The notes: a model not told the origin generated them from the sequence alone. A DNA stretch of 64,000 nt from Chloroflexota bacterium (GCA_023389575.1 JAEWEG010000037.1:62001-126000); one strand, 5' to 3'; positions 52,847-63,857 are shown, numbered from the stretch's first letter. Numbers and translations are program-made.

Positions 52847-52887
52847 ACGAAAGGCCGGGACGCTCGTCGCGCGTCCCGGCCTTTCGT
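52847..52887 (+). terminator. terminator of the first importer operon
   Basis: A perfect 17-bp stem (52847-52863 with 52871-52887, loop of seven) begins 15 bases after the stop. Only GTTT follows, so the U tract is weak. Position and symmetry make termination probable. Confidence 0.75.
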
Positions 52888-53139
52888 GTTTCCGTCATGG
52901 TGCTTAACACGATCAGGGTCGACCGAACCGCGAAAAAGCCGCCAGCGTCAAGCGGTCCCCTGCCGCGTGAAAGACGCTTCTCCTCGCCGCGCAAAGGTTC
53001 GGCGTCACCTCTCGCGTGGTAGGGCCGCCCAGCCCATAAACCGACGGGCTGGATGGATTGCGACCCGGAACATTGGCATGCTAACCTCAGCACAAAGCCG
53101 ACAAACAGATCAAACAACCCAACCGCCGGAAAGGACCCC
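52888..53139. other. upstream region of the alpha-mannosidase gene
   Basis: With the terminator, the gap between the permease and the GH38 gene is about 308 bases. TTGCGA (53057-53062) with TAACCT (53081-53086, preceded by TGC) at 18 bases is a possible weak extended promoter. No gene seen. Confidence 0.35.
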
Positions 53140-56100
53140 ATGGAAGACTTCCAGAAATTCGACCAGCGCCGTCACCAGCGCCAGGCCCGTTGGCTCGGAG
53201 AACTCCGTTCCTGGCGAAACGCCCTCGTCGAACCCGTGCTTCACTGGACCTTCACCGGCGCCGATGGCGTCTCCCATCCCGTCACCATTGGCGACCCGTG
53301 GCCGTCAATCGACACACCGGTCACCCTCACGGCCACCGCCACCATCCCCGAATCCTGGGCCGGCAGCCCGGTCGAACTCGAGCTGTGGCTCGGCGGCGAA
53401 GGGCTGGTGAAGCTCACGCCTGGCCATCAGGAAGGCCTCAATCCGTTCCACCACGACTTCAGGATCACGGATAGCGCGGCTGGCGGCGAAACCATCACCA
53501 TCGAGGCCGAAGTTGTGCCAAAGGGCATGTTCGGCACCCATGTTCACGGCCCCTCGCTCGACCGTGCCCATCTCACCATTCCCCACCCCACCGTGCGCGA
53601 CCTCGAGATCGATCTCAAGATGCTCGTCCAGACCGCCGAGCAGCTGAAGGACCACGAGATCTTCTCCCATCTCATCGACCTGGTGGACGACGCCTACCGG
53701 GAACTCGCCCCGGTCTGGCCGACCAGCACCGATGTCGCCCGCGTCCGATACGTCTCCGGCGACGAGGCCGGCGGCGCCCACCACAATCTCGGTCAGGGCG
53801 ACTACAGCCGGCCCGGGTTCGAGCGAACGCTTGTCCTCTCCGGCATCTGGCACATCCCGCCCCCGGCGGGCAGCTTCACGCCCCTGCCAGACGAAGCCAT
53901 CGCCGCCGTCGAGTCCGCCCGCCAGGTCATCGCCGCCGGGCTCGACCGCCTGAAGACCCAATACCCACCCATCGGCAACATCCTGCTCACCGGCCACGCC
54001 CACATCGACCTCGCCTGGCTCTGGCCCGTCGCCGAAACCCGCCGAAAGGTCCGGCGCACCTTCTCCAGCGTCCTGCACCTGATGGACCAGTACGAAGACT
54101 TCACCTTCAACCAGTCTTCAGCGCAGGCCTACGCCTGGATCGCCGAAGACGATCCCGAGGTCTTCGCCCGCATCAAGGAACGCGTCGCCGAAGGTCGTTG
54201 GGACGTTGTCGGAGGCATGTGGCTGGAGCCAGACAGCCAGGTCACCGGCGCCGAATCCTATGTCCGCCACATCTTCCACGGCCAGCGATTCTTCGAGAAG
54301 CACTTCAACCTCCGGAACAACGCCGCCTGGCTGCCGGACGTGTTCGGCTTCTCGGCGGGCGTCCCCCAAATCCTCCACGACGGCGGTATCGACCGCTTCT
54401 TTACCATCAAGGTCAACTGGAGTGAGGTAAACCCGTTTCCCTTCGATATCTACTGGTGGGAAGGTATCGACGGCACCCGCGTGCTGGCTCACCACTTCGA
54501 CAATCCGGGCGAGGGCTACAACGGCAACATCGTGCCGCTCGACACCTACCACACGTGGAAGAACTTCAAGGGCAAGCGCGTCCACGACCAGACCCTGCTG
54601 TCCTTCGGCTGGGGCGATGGCGGCGGCGGCCCGTCGGACGAAATGCTGCAGAACTACGCCCGCATCAAGGACTACCCGGTCCTTCCCCGCCTCACGATGG
54701 GCAAGGTCGAGGACTTCTTCGACAACCTCCCCACCGAGGGAATTCCCACCTACGTCGGCGAACTCTATCTCGAACTCCACCGGGGCACGCTCACGACCCA
54801 GGGACTGGTCAAGAAGCTCAACCGCGAAAGCGAGCACCTGCTCGCCGAGACCGAAGCCTTTTCCGCCATCGCGTCACTCGACGGCACGGAATACCCGTTT
54901 CAGACACTCGACTCCGCCTGGGAAATCGTCCTGCTGAACCACTTTCACGACATCCTTCCCGGTTCCTCGATTCATGAGGTCTACGAGGACACGCATCGCG
55001 AACTCACTGATGTCGTGTCCAACATCACCACGCTCCGCGATGACACCGTCGCCGGCCTGGCGGGCGAGGGAACCACTCCGCTCGTCGCAAACCCATCCCT
55101 CCATCCCCGAGCGTTGACCGTCATTCTGCCGGAGGGCACGTCGATACCGGAGGGCCTCGGCCAGCAGGTTGAAGGCGGAATCCTCGTTCATGACCCCTCG
55201 TCGCGCATCGGAGGGTTCAGCCTCGGCGCGCTGTCCGAATCCACCGGGCCGATCGATCCCGTCACCGTCTCCGAGGACGCAGGAGACGCGATCATCCTCG
55301 AAAACAGTCTCATCCGTTACGTCATCGGCCCTGACGGCTCGGTCGCCGAAGCCTGGGACAAGGAGGTCGATCGCGGCTTCCTCGGCGATCGCGCGAACCA
55401 GCTCTGGGCCTATGTCGACCGCCCTCGCTCGTGGGATGCCTGGGACATCGACGAAACCTATGAGGACGCGGGGTTCGAAATCACCGACCTGGACCGCATC
55501 GAGGTCATCGAGGAAGGGCCGCTTCGGGCCTCGGTTCGCGTTACGCGCACCTGGCGGAACAGCACGTTCGTCCAGACCTATCGCCTCCTCGCTGGGTCGA
55601 AGCAGCTGGATATCGAAACGGATATCGACTGGCACGAACGGATGATGCTCGTTCGGGCCCAGTTCCCGACCTCCATCCACACCCATGAAGCCACCGGCGA
55701 AACCATCTACGGCGTCCAGCGCCGGGCCACCCACCGCAACACCCAGTTCGAACGCGCCCGCTTCGAGGTCGGCGCCCACCGCTTCCTCGATCTCTCCGAA
55801 CCAGGCTATGGCGTCGCCCTGCTGAACAACGGCAAGTACGGCCACAGCGTGCTCGGCGGAACCATCGGGCTCAGCCTGGTGCGTGGACCGCTCTATCCCG
55901 ACCCCTTCGCCGACGAGGGCGAACACCACTTCGCGTATGCCATCTATCCACACGTGGGCGACTGGGTATCCGGAGGGGTTGTTCGCGCCGCCCAGGAATT
56001 CAATGCCCCACTCGTCGCCACCACTGGCTCGGTGGATAGCACGACGTCACCACTCGTTGAGGTGAGCGGCCTGGAACTCGGCTTCTCCGCGCTGAAGAAG

Positions 56101-56319
56101 GCGCACGACCGGGAAGGCCTCGTCCTTCGACTCTACGAACCGCACGGTTCCAGCGGCAAGTCCACGCTCACCTTCAGTCGCCCGCTGAAGGCAGCCACCC
56201 GCGTCACGATCCTAGAGGAAGATCACGCCGAATCGACCGTCGAAACAACCGGCGACACGGTCACGCTCAACCTGCGCCCGTTCGAACTGGTCAGCCTGCT
56301 GCTGGAGTTCCCGTCCTGA
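53140..56319 (+). CDS. alpha-mannosidase, GH38
   Basis: A 1059-residue canonical GH38 enzyme that removes alpha-linked mannose. The catalytic core has the metal motif HAHIDLAWLWP (His288, Asp290), the nucleophile Asp400 in WLPDVFGFSAG, and His601/603 in NHFHDILPGSS. An N-terminal domain of about 270 residues and C-terminal beta domains (from about 670) follow the usual order. No signal peptide is visible, so it acts on imported oligosaccharides in the cytoplasm. The start ATG has GGAAAGGA upstream. It probably works with the upstream importer. Confidence 0.95.
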   Translation: MEDFQKFDQRRHQRQARWLGELRSWRNALVEPVLHWTFTGADGVSHPVTIGDPWPSIDTPVTLTATATIPESWAGSPVELELWLGGEGLVKLTPGHQEGLNPFHHDFRITDSAAGGETITIEAEVVPKGMFGTHVHGPSLDRAHLTIPHPTVRDLEIDLKMLVQTAEQLKDHEIFSHLIDLVDDAYRELAPVWPTSTDVARVRYVSGDEAGGAHHNLGQGDYSRPGFERTLVLSGIWHIPPPAGSFTPLPDEAIAAVESARQVIAAGLDRLKTQYPPIGNILLTGHAHIDLAWLWPVAETRRKVRRTFSSVLHLMDQYEDFTFNQSSAQAYAWIAEDDPEVFARIKERVAEGRWDVVGGMWLEPDSQVTGAESYVRHIFHGQRFFEKHFNLRNNAAWLPDVFGFSAGVPQILHDGGIDRFFTIKVNWSEVNPFPFDIYWWEGIDGTRVLAHHFDNPGEGYNGNIVPLDTYHTWKNFKGKRVHDQTLLSFGWGDGGGGPSDEMLQNYARIKDYPVLPRLTMGKVEDFFDNLPTEGIPTYVGELYLELHRGTLTTQGLVKKLNRESEHLLAETEAFSAIASLDGTEYPFQTLDSAWEIVLLNHFHDILPGSSIHEVYEDTHRELTDVVSNITTLRDDTVAGLAGEGTTPLVANPSLHPRALTVILPEGTSIPEGLGQQVEGGILVHDPSSRIGGFSLGALSESTGPIDPVTVSEDAGDAIILENSLIRYVIGPDGSVAEAWDKEVDRGFLGDRANQLWAYVDRPRSWDAWDIDETYEDAGFEITDLDRIEVIEEGPLRASVRVTRTWRNSTFVQTYRLLAGSKQLDIETDIDWHERMMLVRAQFPTSIHTHEATGETIYGVQRRATHRNTQFERARFEVGAHRFLDLSEPGYGVALLNNGKYGHSVLGGTIGLSLVRGPLYPDPFADEGEHHFAYAIYPHVGDWVSGGVVRAAQEFNAPLVATTGSVDSTTSPLVEVSGLELGFSALKKAHDREGLVLRLYEPHGSSGKSTLTFSRPLKAATRVTILEEDHAESTVETTGDTVTLNLRPFELVSLLLEFPS

Positions 56320-56343
56320 AGGCTCCCGCCGCCTTCAGGACGG
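56311..56343 (+). terminator. hairpin overlapping the alpha-mannosidase stop
   Basis: A perfect 13-bp stem (56311-56323 with 56331-56343, loop of seven) includes the stop codon (56317-56319) in its 5' arm. No U tract follows. A ribosome at the stop would block the stem from folding until release. Confidence 0.6.
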
Positions 56344-56560
56344 CGGAAAATGCTGGCGATTGGCACCTGGATTTCCACGATTGAGCACGACTCGGGTGGA
56401 TGTTATGTATAGCCGTCCTCGCGTCGGCCCTGGCAAGGCAAGGTCGGGATCGCGCCAGTTCAGCATATGCTTCCTGCGTAGCCTAATCCCACGTACGTAC
56501 ACGCCAGCGGTCACCGTGCTACCATGCGGTGATGCCAGCCGCTGACCGTGAAAGCCATCC

Positions 56561-58291
56561 ATGTCGAACAAACCGCTGATCGATACCCGCCCAGTCTGGA
56601 TCGAACCCGAACCCATACCCAAGACCGCCGGCTGGAAGATCCTCGACGCCAACCCGCTCGTCTCCGCCATTCTCTACCGCCGTGGACTTCGAAAGCCCGC
56701 CGATGCCCAGGCCTTCATGCATCCCGGTCAGCAACCACTGCCCGATCCGCATCGCATTCCCCACATGGACGCCGCCGTCCGCCGTATCCTCCGGGCCATT
56801 TCCGGGCAGGAAACCATCGCCATCTTCGGCGACTACGACGCCGACGGCGTCACCTCCACCGCCATTCTCGCCAGCGCCCTCCGAACGGCGCTCCCCACCG
56901 GCAACGTCATCACCCGGCTACCGAGCCGCAGCGAAGGCTACGGCCTCAACCGCTCCGCCATCGCCGGATTCAAGGCCGCCGGAGCCTCCCTCGTCATCGC
57001 CGCCGACTGCGCCAGTTCCGACCATATCCACGCCGCCCACGTCATTGACGAAGGCATGGACCTCATCATCGTCGACCATCACCACATGACGGGGCCCGGC
57101 CCGGAACACGCCATCACCATCTCGCCGCAGCTCGGTCCCGACCCCACGCTCCACGACCTGACCGCCGCCGGGGTCGCCTACCTGCTCGTCGCCGCGATCG
57201 CCGCCACCGGGCAGGACGTTTCGCCAACCTCCGGCGCGGACGCCACGCCGTACCTCGATCTCGCCGCGATCGGCACGGTCGCCGACGTCGCGCCACTCGA
57301 TGGGGTCAACCGTTCGCTGGTCGTTCGCGGCATCGAGGCGATGCGGACCGGAGCACGCCCCGGCATCGAGGCGCTCATCGGCGAAGCCTCGCTGGAACGC
57401 CAGCATGTTACCGCCGAGAGCATCTCCTTCCAGCTCGCCCCGCGGCTCAACGCGCCTGGCCGGCTCGAATCACCCGATCTCGCCCTGGAGCTCCTCCTCG
57501 CGCCAGACATCGTCACTGCCCGGCCACTCGCCCGCCAGGTCGAGGACCTCAACCGCCGCCGCAAGGCTCGCGGCGCGGAAATCCTCGCCGAAGCGTGGTC
57601 GGCGTTCTGTCAAATCCCTGGCTGGGAAGAGCGCCCGGTCCTCGCCGTGCAGAGCCATCGCTGGGAACCAGGCCTGATCGGCGCGGTGGCGTCTCGCCTC
57701 GTGGAGGAGGTCCGCCGGCCGGTGTTCCTCTTCCACGAACACGACGGAACGCTCAGCGGCTCGGCCCGTTCAGTCGCCGGTTTCAACCTGATGACCGCCC
57801 TCGAAGCTGGCTCGCCAATCCTCACCCGCTACGGCGGGCACAGCCTCGCCGCGGGCCTCGCCCTCGAGAGCCAGCACCTTGGCGACCTGGAGGACTACCT
57901 CGCCGCCGCCATCCGCGAGCAGGGCGTCTCCATCCCGATTCCCCACCAACTCGCCATCGACGCGGTGTTACCGCCCGAGTACATGACCATCGGCACGCCT
58001 CGGGAAATCGCCCGCATGGAACCGTTCGGTCGCGGCAACCAGCGGCCGCTCCTCCTGGTGCGCCACGCCGAATTGCTCCGCTACGCCGCGTTTGGTGGGG
58101 ACCAGCGGCATTTGCGGATCCACGCCCGGTCCGGCGGCCGCCAGTTCGAGGCGGTCTTCTGGAGCGCCGCCTGGCGCTCGGGCGACCTCGTCGGTGCCCG
58201 CCACATCGACCTTGTTGGGCGGCTCGACATCAACCGCTGGAATGGCAACGAACGCCTCCAGATGATCGTCGAGGACGTTCGTCCCGCCTGA
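56561..58291 (+). CDS. recJ: single-stranded-DNA exonuclease RecJ-like
   Basis: A DHH-superfamily 5'-3' exonuclease used in repair and recombination. DYDADGVTS (91-99) and DHH (172-174) are metal-binding motifs; LAADCASSD at about 147-154 gives the third Asp, although the usual DxGI is altered. The DHHA1 domain has GGHSLAAGLAL, and NAPGRLESPDLALELLLA replaces the common NAAGR. The C-terminal OB domain ends with HIDLVGRLDINRWNG. At 576 residues it is near normal length. Ribosome-binding site weak. Confidence 0.9.
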   Translation: MSNKPLIDTRPVWIEPEPIPKTAGWKILDANPLVSAILYRRGLRKPADAQAFMHPGQQPLPDPHRIPHMDAAVRRILRAISGQETIAIFGDYDADGVTSTAILASALRTALPTGNVITRLPSRSEGYGLNRSAIAGFKAAGASLVIAADCASSDHIHAAHVIDEGMDLIIVDHHHMTGPGPEHAITISPQLGPDPTLHDLTAAGVAYLLVAAIAATGQDVSPTSGADATPYLDLAAIGTVADVAPLDGVNRSLVVRGIEAMRTGARPGIEALIGEASLERQHVTAESISFQLAPRLNAPGRLESPDLALELLLAPDIVTARPLARQVEDLNRRRKARGAEILAEAWSAFCQIPGWEERPVLAVQSHRWEPGLIGAVASRLVEEVRRPVFLFHEHDGTLSGSARSVAGFNLMTALEAGSPILTRYGGHSLAAGLALESQHLGDLEDYLAAAIREQGVSIPIPHQLAIDAVLPPEYMTIGTPREIARMEPFGRGNQRPLLLVRHAELLRYAAFGGDQRHLRIHARSGGRQFEAVFWSAAWRSGDLVGARHIDLVGRLDINRWNGNERLQMIVEDVRPA

Positions 58292-58460
58292 CATATGCCC
58301 TTCGCCGGCAACCCCATTCGCATGCCCACCGTCCCTCGGGGCTACTCGTCAACCATCCCCTGCTTGCCCGAAGGGGTATCATCTGCCGTAGCCGCATCAG
58401 TGACGATGGCGTGTCCTGTCCGGTGCTCGACTGCCATCCCACGAAACAGGAAGGATCGAG

Positions 58461-59372
58461 ATGGACGCCACAACGGCTCCGGAAACTGCCCAACAGTCGA
58501 TGGAATGGAAGTCTCGTCGCCCCAGTTGGCTTCGCCGGTACGCGCTCGAAATCGGGATGGTCGCGCCCTTCGCGCTGTATGTCCTCTTCTTCATGCTCGT
58601 CCCGGTCGTTCAATCCATCTACTTCAGCTTCGTGCACGAAGGCACCAGCGAAGTCACCTTCGAAAACTACCGCACCATCTTCAACCGCAGCCAGTTCAAC
58701 GACGCCTTCATCAACACCCTGGGCATCACCGCCTTCGGGGTGACGATGGAGATGGTTTTCGGCATGATCATCGCGCTGATGCTGGCGAAGACGTTCAAGG
58801 GTCGCGGGCTGTTCCGGTCGGTGGTGTTGATTCCGCTGGGCGTGCCAACCCTGGTCGCCGGCGTGGCCATGCTCTACTTCATCGGTTTCAACGGCTACCT
58901 CAACGAAATCCTGCTCGACCTCGGGATAATTGATGTCCCCGTCTACTGGCAGGAAAGCGGCATTCGCGGCATGTTCGTGATCGCGCTGTCCGACTTGTGG
59001 AAAGCCACTCCGCTGGTGGTCCTCATCCTGCTGGCCGGGCTCGAATCGATTCCCGGTGACGTCTACGAGGCCGCGGGCATCGATGGCGCGACCGGGTGGC
59101 AGAAGTTCGTCCATCACACCATTCCCCTCCTCATGCCGTCGATCACGATGGCGCTGATCCTCCGGGCGATCGACGCCTTCCGCATCTTCGATATCGCGAT
59201 GGTCATCGCCGGTCAGTCAATCCCGGTCATGAGCTCGTTCGTCTACTTCGACTACCGGGCCGGGAACACGAACACCGCCTCGGCCGCCGCGGTCATCCTC
59301 CTCTTGATGATCGTGGTCTTCGTGATCGCGTACGTCTTCCTCGTGGCCCGCCGATCGGAGGTCGAACGATGA
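58461..59372 (+). CDS. sugar ABC transporter permease, MalF-like (second importer)
   Basis: A 303-residue permease with six membrane helices. EAA loop: EAAGIDGATGWQKFVHHTIPLL. AGGAAGG precedes the ATG. The stop overlaps the next permease start (ATGA), so the pair is translationally coupled. Confidence 0.92.
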   Translation: MDATTAPETAQQSMEWKSRRPSWLRRYALEIGMVAPFALYVLFFMLVPVVQSIYFSFVHEGTSEVTFENYRTIFNRSQFNDAFINTLGITAFGVTMEMVFGMIIALMLAKTFKGRGLFRSVVLIPLGVPTLVAGVAMLYFIGFNGYLNEILLDLGIIDVPVYWQESGIRGMFVIALSDLWKATPLVVLILLAGLESIPGDVYEAAGIDGATGWQKFVHHTIPLLMPSITMALILRAIDAFRIFDIAMVIAGQSIPVMSSFVYFDYRAGNTNTASAAAVILLLMIVVFVIAYVFLVARRSEVER

Positions 59373-60253
59373 GCGCCACTACCCCTCCCGCCGTGACGGA
59401 CCAGCAACCGGATCAACCCCAGTACCTGGCGCCCAAGGCGAAGTTCGAGTGGTCGAACATCGGCTTCTGGATTGGCGCCATCGCCGTCAGCATCATCCTG
59501 ATGGCTCCGCTGTACGTGCTGTTCAAGGTCTCCGTCAGCACGGTCGCCGACGCGGCCGCGCCACGTCCGTCGTACCTCATCGAAAACATCACCTGGGCCA
59601 ACTGGGAGAAGCTGCTCACCTGGGAGCGCATCGGTACTCCGCTCGAGCACAGCCTGATCGTCGCCACCGGCACCGCCATCGCGGCCATCGTCATCGCCTC
59701 CCCGGCCGCCTACGTGATCGCCCGCCTGCCGCGGAACATCCGCTACTTCGTGGTGCTCGGCATCCTGTTCACACGCATGTTCCCAGAGGTGATCATCGCC
59801 ACCCCGATCGCCAGCAACTTCTTCTCGTGGGGATTGAATGACACGAATCTCGGCCTGATCATGGCCCACCTGATTCGCGCCCTCCCGCTGGTGACCTGGA
59901 TCCTGGTCGGCACCTTCGAGGTTATACCGCGCGACCTTGAAGAGTCGAGCGCGGTCGATGGCGCGGGCAAGGTCACCACGCTCATTCGCGTGGTACTGCC
60001 GCTGGGACTCTCCGGAATCGCCGTGGCCGGCATCTTCGCGTGGCTGGATTCCTGGAACGACCTGCTCTACGCGATCTACCTGTTCCTGACCGAACGGACA
60101 CTCCCGCTGGAGGTCTACTACTACGCCAACCGCGGCACCGTCACCGATGTCGCGACCTACTCGGTGATCATGACGATCCCGGTCGTGCTCATCACGCTGG
60201 TCCTGCAGCGATATATTCGCAGCGGATACCTCAGCGGCGCCGTCAAAGGCTAA
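59369..60253 (+). CDS. sugar ABC transporter permease, MalG-like (second importer)
   Basis: A 294-residue permease with six membrane helices; EAA-like loop ESSAVDGAGKVTTLIRVVLPL has Ser where Ala is common. GGAGG lies before the ATG inside the end of the preceding gene. It is followed by a separate binding-protein gene with its own promoter. Confidence 0.92.
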   Translation: MSATTPPAVTDQQPDQPQYLAPKAKFEWSNIGFWIGAIAVSIILMAPLYVLFKVSVSTVADAAAPRPSYLIENITWANWEKLLTWERIGTPLEHSLIVATGTAIAAIVIASPAAYVIARLPRNIRYFVVLGILFTRMFPEVIIATPIASNFFSWGLNDTNLGLIMAHLIRALPLVTWILVGTFEVIPRDLEESSAVDGAGKVTTLIRVVLPLGLSGIAVAGIFAWLDSWNDLLYAIYLFLTERTLPLEVYYYANRGTVTDVATYSVIMTIPVVLITLVLQRYIRSGYLSGAVKG

Positions 60254-60284
60254 CGCCGTAATCGACGACACATAACATGGCATT

Positions 60285-60326
60285 TAACCGGCGGTTATCC
60301 TGGCTAAAAAAGCCACCTGTTATACT
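60285..60326 (+). promoter_or_regulatory. promoter and dyad of the second binding-protein gene
   Basis: TGT-TATACT (60318-60326) is an extended -10. About 20 bases upstream, over the -35 position, lies a dyad TAACCG-G-CGGTTA (60285-60297), suited to a LacI/GntR-type or activator protein. No good -35 hexamer is seen, in keeping with activator dependence. Confidence 0.5.
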
Positions 60327-60379
60327 TGGGCCGAAACGAGGGCTAAAGCCTTCAACGGTAAAGTCCAAAGGAGGACCAT

Positions 60380-61738
60380 ATGTTGAAGAATGAACTCGAT
60401 CGACAACGCCAGGCGGCAACGGGACTTGTGCGAGAGCACATGTCTGGTCGGCTGTCTCGCCGCCAGTTGCTGGCGCGTGCGGGCGTGGCCGGAATCTCCG
60501 TTCCCGTCCTGAGCTCCACGCTCGGCGCGGCTCGCGTTGCCGCGCAGGACGCCACTCCCAGCGCCTCGCCATCATCAGCTCCGGTGGAGCTTGGCAACCA
60601 CGATGGCAAGACCATCAGGGTCTCGATCGCCATGGCCGAGCAGGAAGCCACGGTGTTCAACGAGGTCGTGGTGAACGGCTTCAAGGAAGCCACCGGCGGC
60701 GATATCGAGGTCGTGAACATCGAAGCCGTCGACGTTGTCCGGACCCTGCAGGCGCAGGTGGACTCGGGCAACATCGAACTCGACATGCTGGTGCAGGACA
60801 ACAATACCCTCGCGCCGCTGGTCGACGGTGGCCTGGTGGAAGAACTCCCGGAAGCGGAAGACGTCATCCCGGCCGAGATCATCCCGGCGGTGCTGGAGGT
60901 GCTCCAGTTCGACGGCGCCTACTACTTCCTGCCAGCCCGGCCGAACGTACAAATCACCTACTACAACTCGGCCAAGTTCGATGAGTGGGGTCTCACCCCA
61001 CCGGCCACCTGGGACGAACTCGCCTCCACGGCGCAGACGATCAAGGACAACGCCGGGGTCGGACAGGTTTCGATCCAGGGTGTCGCTGGTGGCCCGGTGG
61101 GCGTGACCGTCACCCAGTTCCTGTGGCAGGCGGGCGGCGATCCCTTGGCGATCAATTCGTCCGAGGGTCAGCAGGCATTCCAGTTCCTGCAGGACCTCAA
61201 GGACAACCTGACGCCGCAGTACCCCACCGCCACGTTTGACACCACCAACACTTACCTGCTCAACGAGAGCGTGGTGCTTGCCCAGAACTGGCCGTTCGGC
61301 GTCAACGTCATCGTTGGCGACGGCGGCAAGACCGAGGTCCTCTCGTACGCTGGCTGGGAAGGCCCGGCTGGGAACGCGCTGGTCCTCGGCGGCGACGTCT
61401 TCGGCGTCGCGAAGGGGTCCCAGAACAAGGACGTGGCGCTCGACCTCGCGCGCTTCTACCTCTCGAAGGATGTCCAGGAGCAGCTTACGGCGCTCAACGG
61501 CTGGCCATCGGCCCGGAGCGACGCCACCGGCACCGTCGAGGACTGGCAGAAGCCATACTTCGACGTGGTGAGCGAAGCGCTCGGCTACACCCAGTCGCGC
61601 CCAAACCTGGTCTACTGGACCGACGTTGAGAACATCCTGAGCGATGCCTTCAACGACATCGTCAGCGGTGGCGCGGACGTGGCGGAGACGCTCGATCGCT
61701 ACCAGGGCGAAATCGACGCCCTCGTCAACGGCGGCTGA
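60380..61738 (+). CDS. sugar ABC transporter substrate-binding protein (Tat-exported, second importer)
   Basis: A 452-residue extracellular binding protein with a twin-arginine signal (SRRQLLARAG, Arg27-Arg28). The mature domain is MalE-like (NVQITYYNSAKFDEWGLTPPATWDE). AAAGGAGG stands six bases before the ATG, and it has its own promoter, so it can be made in excess over the permeases. Ligand unknown. Confidence 0.9.
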   Translation: MLKNELDRQRQAATGLVREHMSGRLSRRQLLARAGVAGISVPVLSSTLGAARVAAQDATPSASPSSAPVELGNHDGKTIRVSIAMAEQEATVFNEVVVNGFKEATGGDIEVVNIEAVDVVRTLQAQVDSGNIELDMLVQDNNTLAPLVDGGLVEELPEAEDVIPAEIIPAVLEVLQFDGAYYFLPARPNVQITYYNSAKFDEWGLTPPATWDELASTAQTIKDNAGVGQVSIQGVAGGPVGVTVTQFLWQAGGDPLAINSSEGQQAFQFLQDLKDNLTPQYPTATFDTTNTYLLNESVVLAQNWPFGVNVIVGDGGKTEVLSYAGWEGPAGNALVLGGDVFGVAKGSQNKDVALDLARFYLSKDVQEQLTALNGWPSARSDATGTVEDWQKPYFDVVSEALGYTQSRPNLVYWTDVENILSDAFNDIVSGGADVAETLDRYQGEIDALVNGG

Positions 61739-61771
61739 TCAACTCCTTCGTCAATGCACAAACATGACACG

Positions 61772-61794
61772 GGCCCCCGGTTTATCCGGGGGCC
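61772..61794 (+). terminator. terminator of the second binding-protein gene
   Basis: A perfect 9-bp GC-only stem (61772-61780 with 61786-61794, loop of five) follows the stop by about 33 bases and is followed by TGTTTCGTT. Confidence 0.7.
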
Positions 61795-61890
61795 TGTTTC
61801 GTTGCCCGGGATCAGATTCGGTTCACTCGAAAGAGGGGAAGCTTCCCAGGCGGCGATCACTCCAGAACGCGCACGAAGTCCCAATGAACA

Positions 61891-61927
61891 AGAAGGACGG
61901 GAGAGATGTCATCCCGCCCGTCCTTCT
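61891..61927 (-). terminator. terminator of the third importer operon
   Basis: An 11-bp stem (61891-61901 with 61917-61927) lies downstream of the minus-strand permease gene and towards the convergent binding-protein gene. The loop is 15 bases with further pairing possible. No U tract. Confidence 0.55.
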
Positions 61928-61953
61928 CTGAATTTGAATCGCTTTGGTGGTGC

Positions 61954-62883
61954 TTATCCCTTCACGGCGCCCGCCGTCAGGCCGGCGACGATCCGCCGCT
62001 GCACGATCAGCACGCCGATCAGCAGTGGCACGGTCACCACCACCGCCGCCGCCATCCGAACCGCGAATGGAAGCTCGAATGATTGATTCCCGGTGAACTC
62101 CGAGATCGCCACCTGAACCGTCTTTGAGCTTTCGGTGAGGGTGAACGTCCGCGCGAAGAGGTACTCCGACCAGGCCGCGATAAACGCCAGCAGCGCCGTC
62201 GTCACCATCCCCGGAATCGCCAGCGGCATCAGGATTTGCCACAGCGCCTTCATCGGCGTCGCGCCGTCCACCAGGGCCGCCTGCTCAAGCTCCGCCGGCA
62301 TCGCCCGGAAGAAGTTCGTCAGCACCCAGACGGTGAATGGCAGGGTGAACGTGAGGTACACGACCACCAGTCCCCACAGTGTGTTGTAGGCGTTGAACCG
62401 CTGCATCATCTGGAACAGCGAGCCCAGAATCGCGATACCAGGAAACATCGTCATCGAGAGGATGAGATACAGGATGATCGTCCGGCCACGGAAGTTCAGC
62501 CGCCCAAGCGCGTACGCGCCGAGTGTTCCGAACAACAGCGCCAGCAGCACCACCGCGGTTGACACGATCGCCGAGTTCAGCAGCGCGCGCATGAAGTTCG
62601 AGTTGGTGAACACCGTCTCATAATGCTCGAAGGTAATTTCCTGCGGCCAGAACTTCACTGGTGTCGTGTACAGGGCGTTCGTCGGCGTCAACGACGACAC
62701 GATCGCCCAGTAGAACGGGAACAACGTATAGACGATGATGAAGGCGATCAGCAACCAGAAGCCCATCTTTCCAATGATCCGGGCGATTGGTGTGCGGTCC
62801 GGCTTGGAATACGCGGCGCGTATCCGCTCGAGTTCCGCTTCGGAGGTCTGGATGGAATTGATCCGGTTCGGTTCCACTGCCAT
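61954..62883 (-). CDS. sugar ABC transporter permease, MalG-like (third importer)
   Basis: A 309-residue permease with six membrane helices. The EAA-like loop is EQAALVDGATPMKALWQILMPLA. GAGGAGGG precedes the ATG; the preceding permease gene ends two bases upstream. Confidence 0.92.
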   Translation of the reverse strand: MAVEPNRINSIQTSEAELERIRAAYSKPDRTPIARIIGKMGFWLLIAFIIVYTLFPFYWAIVSSLTPTNALYTTPVKFWPQEITFEHYETVFTNSNFMRALLNSAIVSTAVVLLALLFGTLGAYALGRLNFRGRTIILYLILSMTMFPGIAILGSLFQMMQRFNAYNTLWGLVVVYLTFTLPFTVWVLTNFFRAMPAELEQAALVDGATPMKALWQILMPLAIPGMVTTALLAFIAAWSEYLFARTFTLTESSKTVQVAISEFTGNQSFELPFAVRMAAAVVVTVPLLIGVLIVQRRIVAGLTAGAVKG

Positions 62884-62885
62884 CT

Positions 62886-63857
<972 letters not shown>

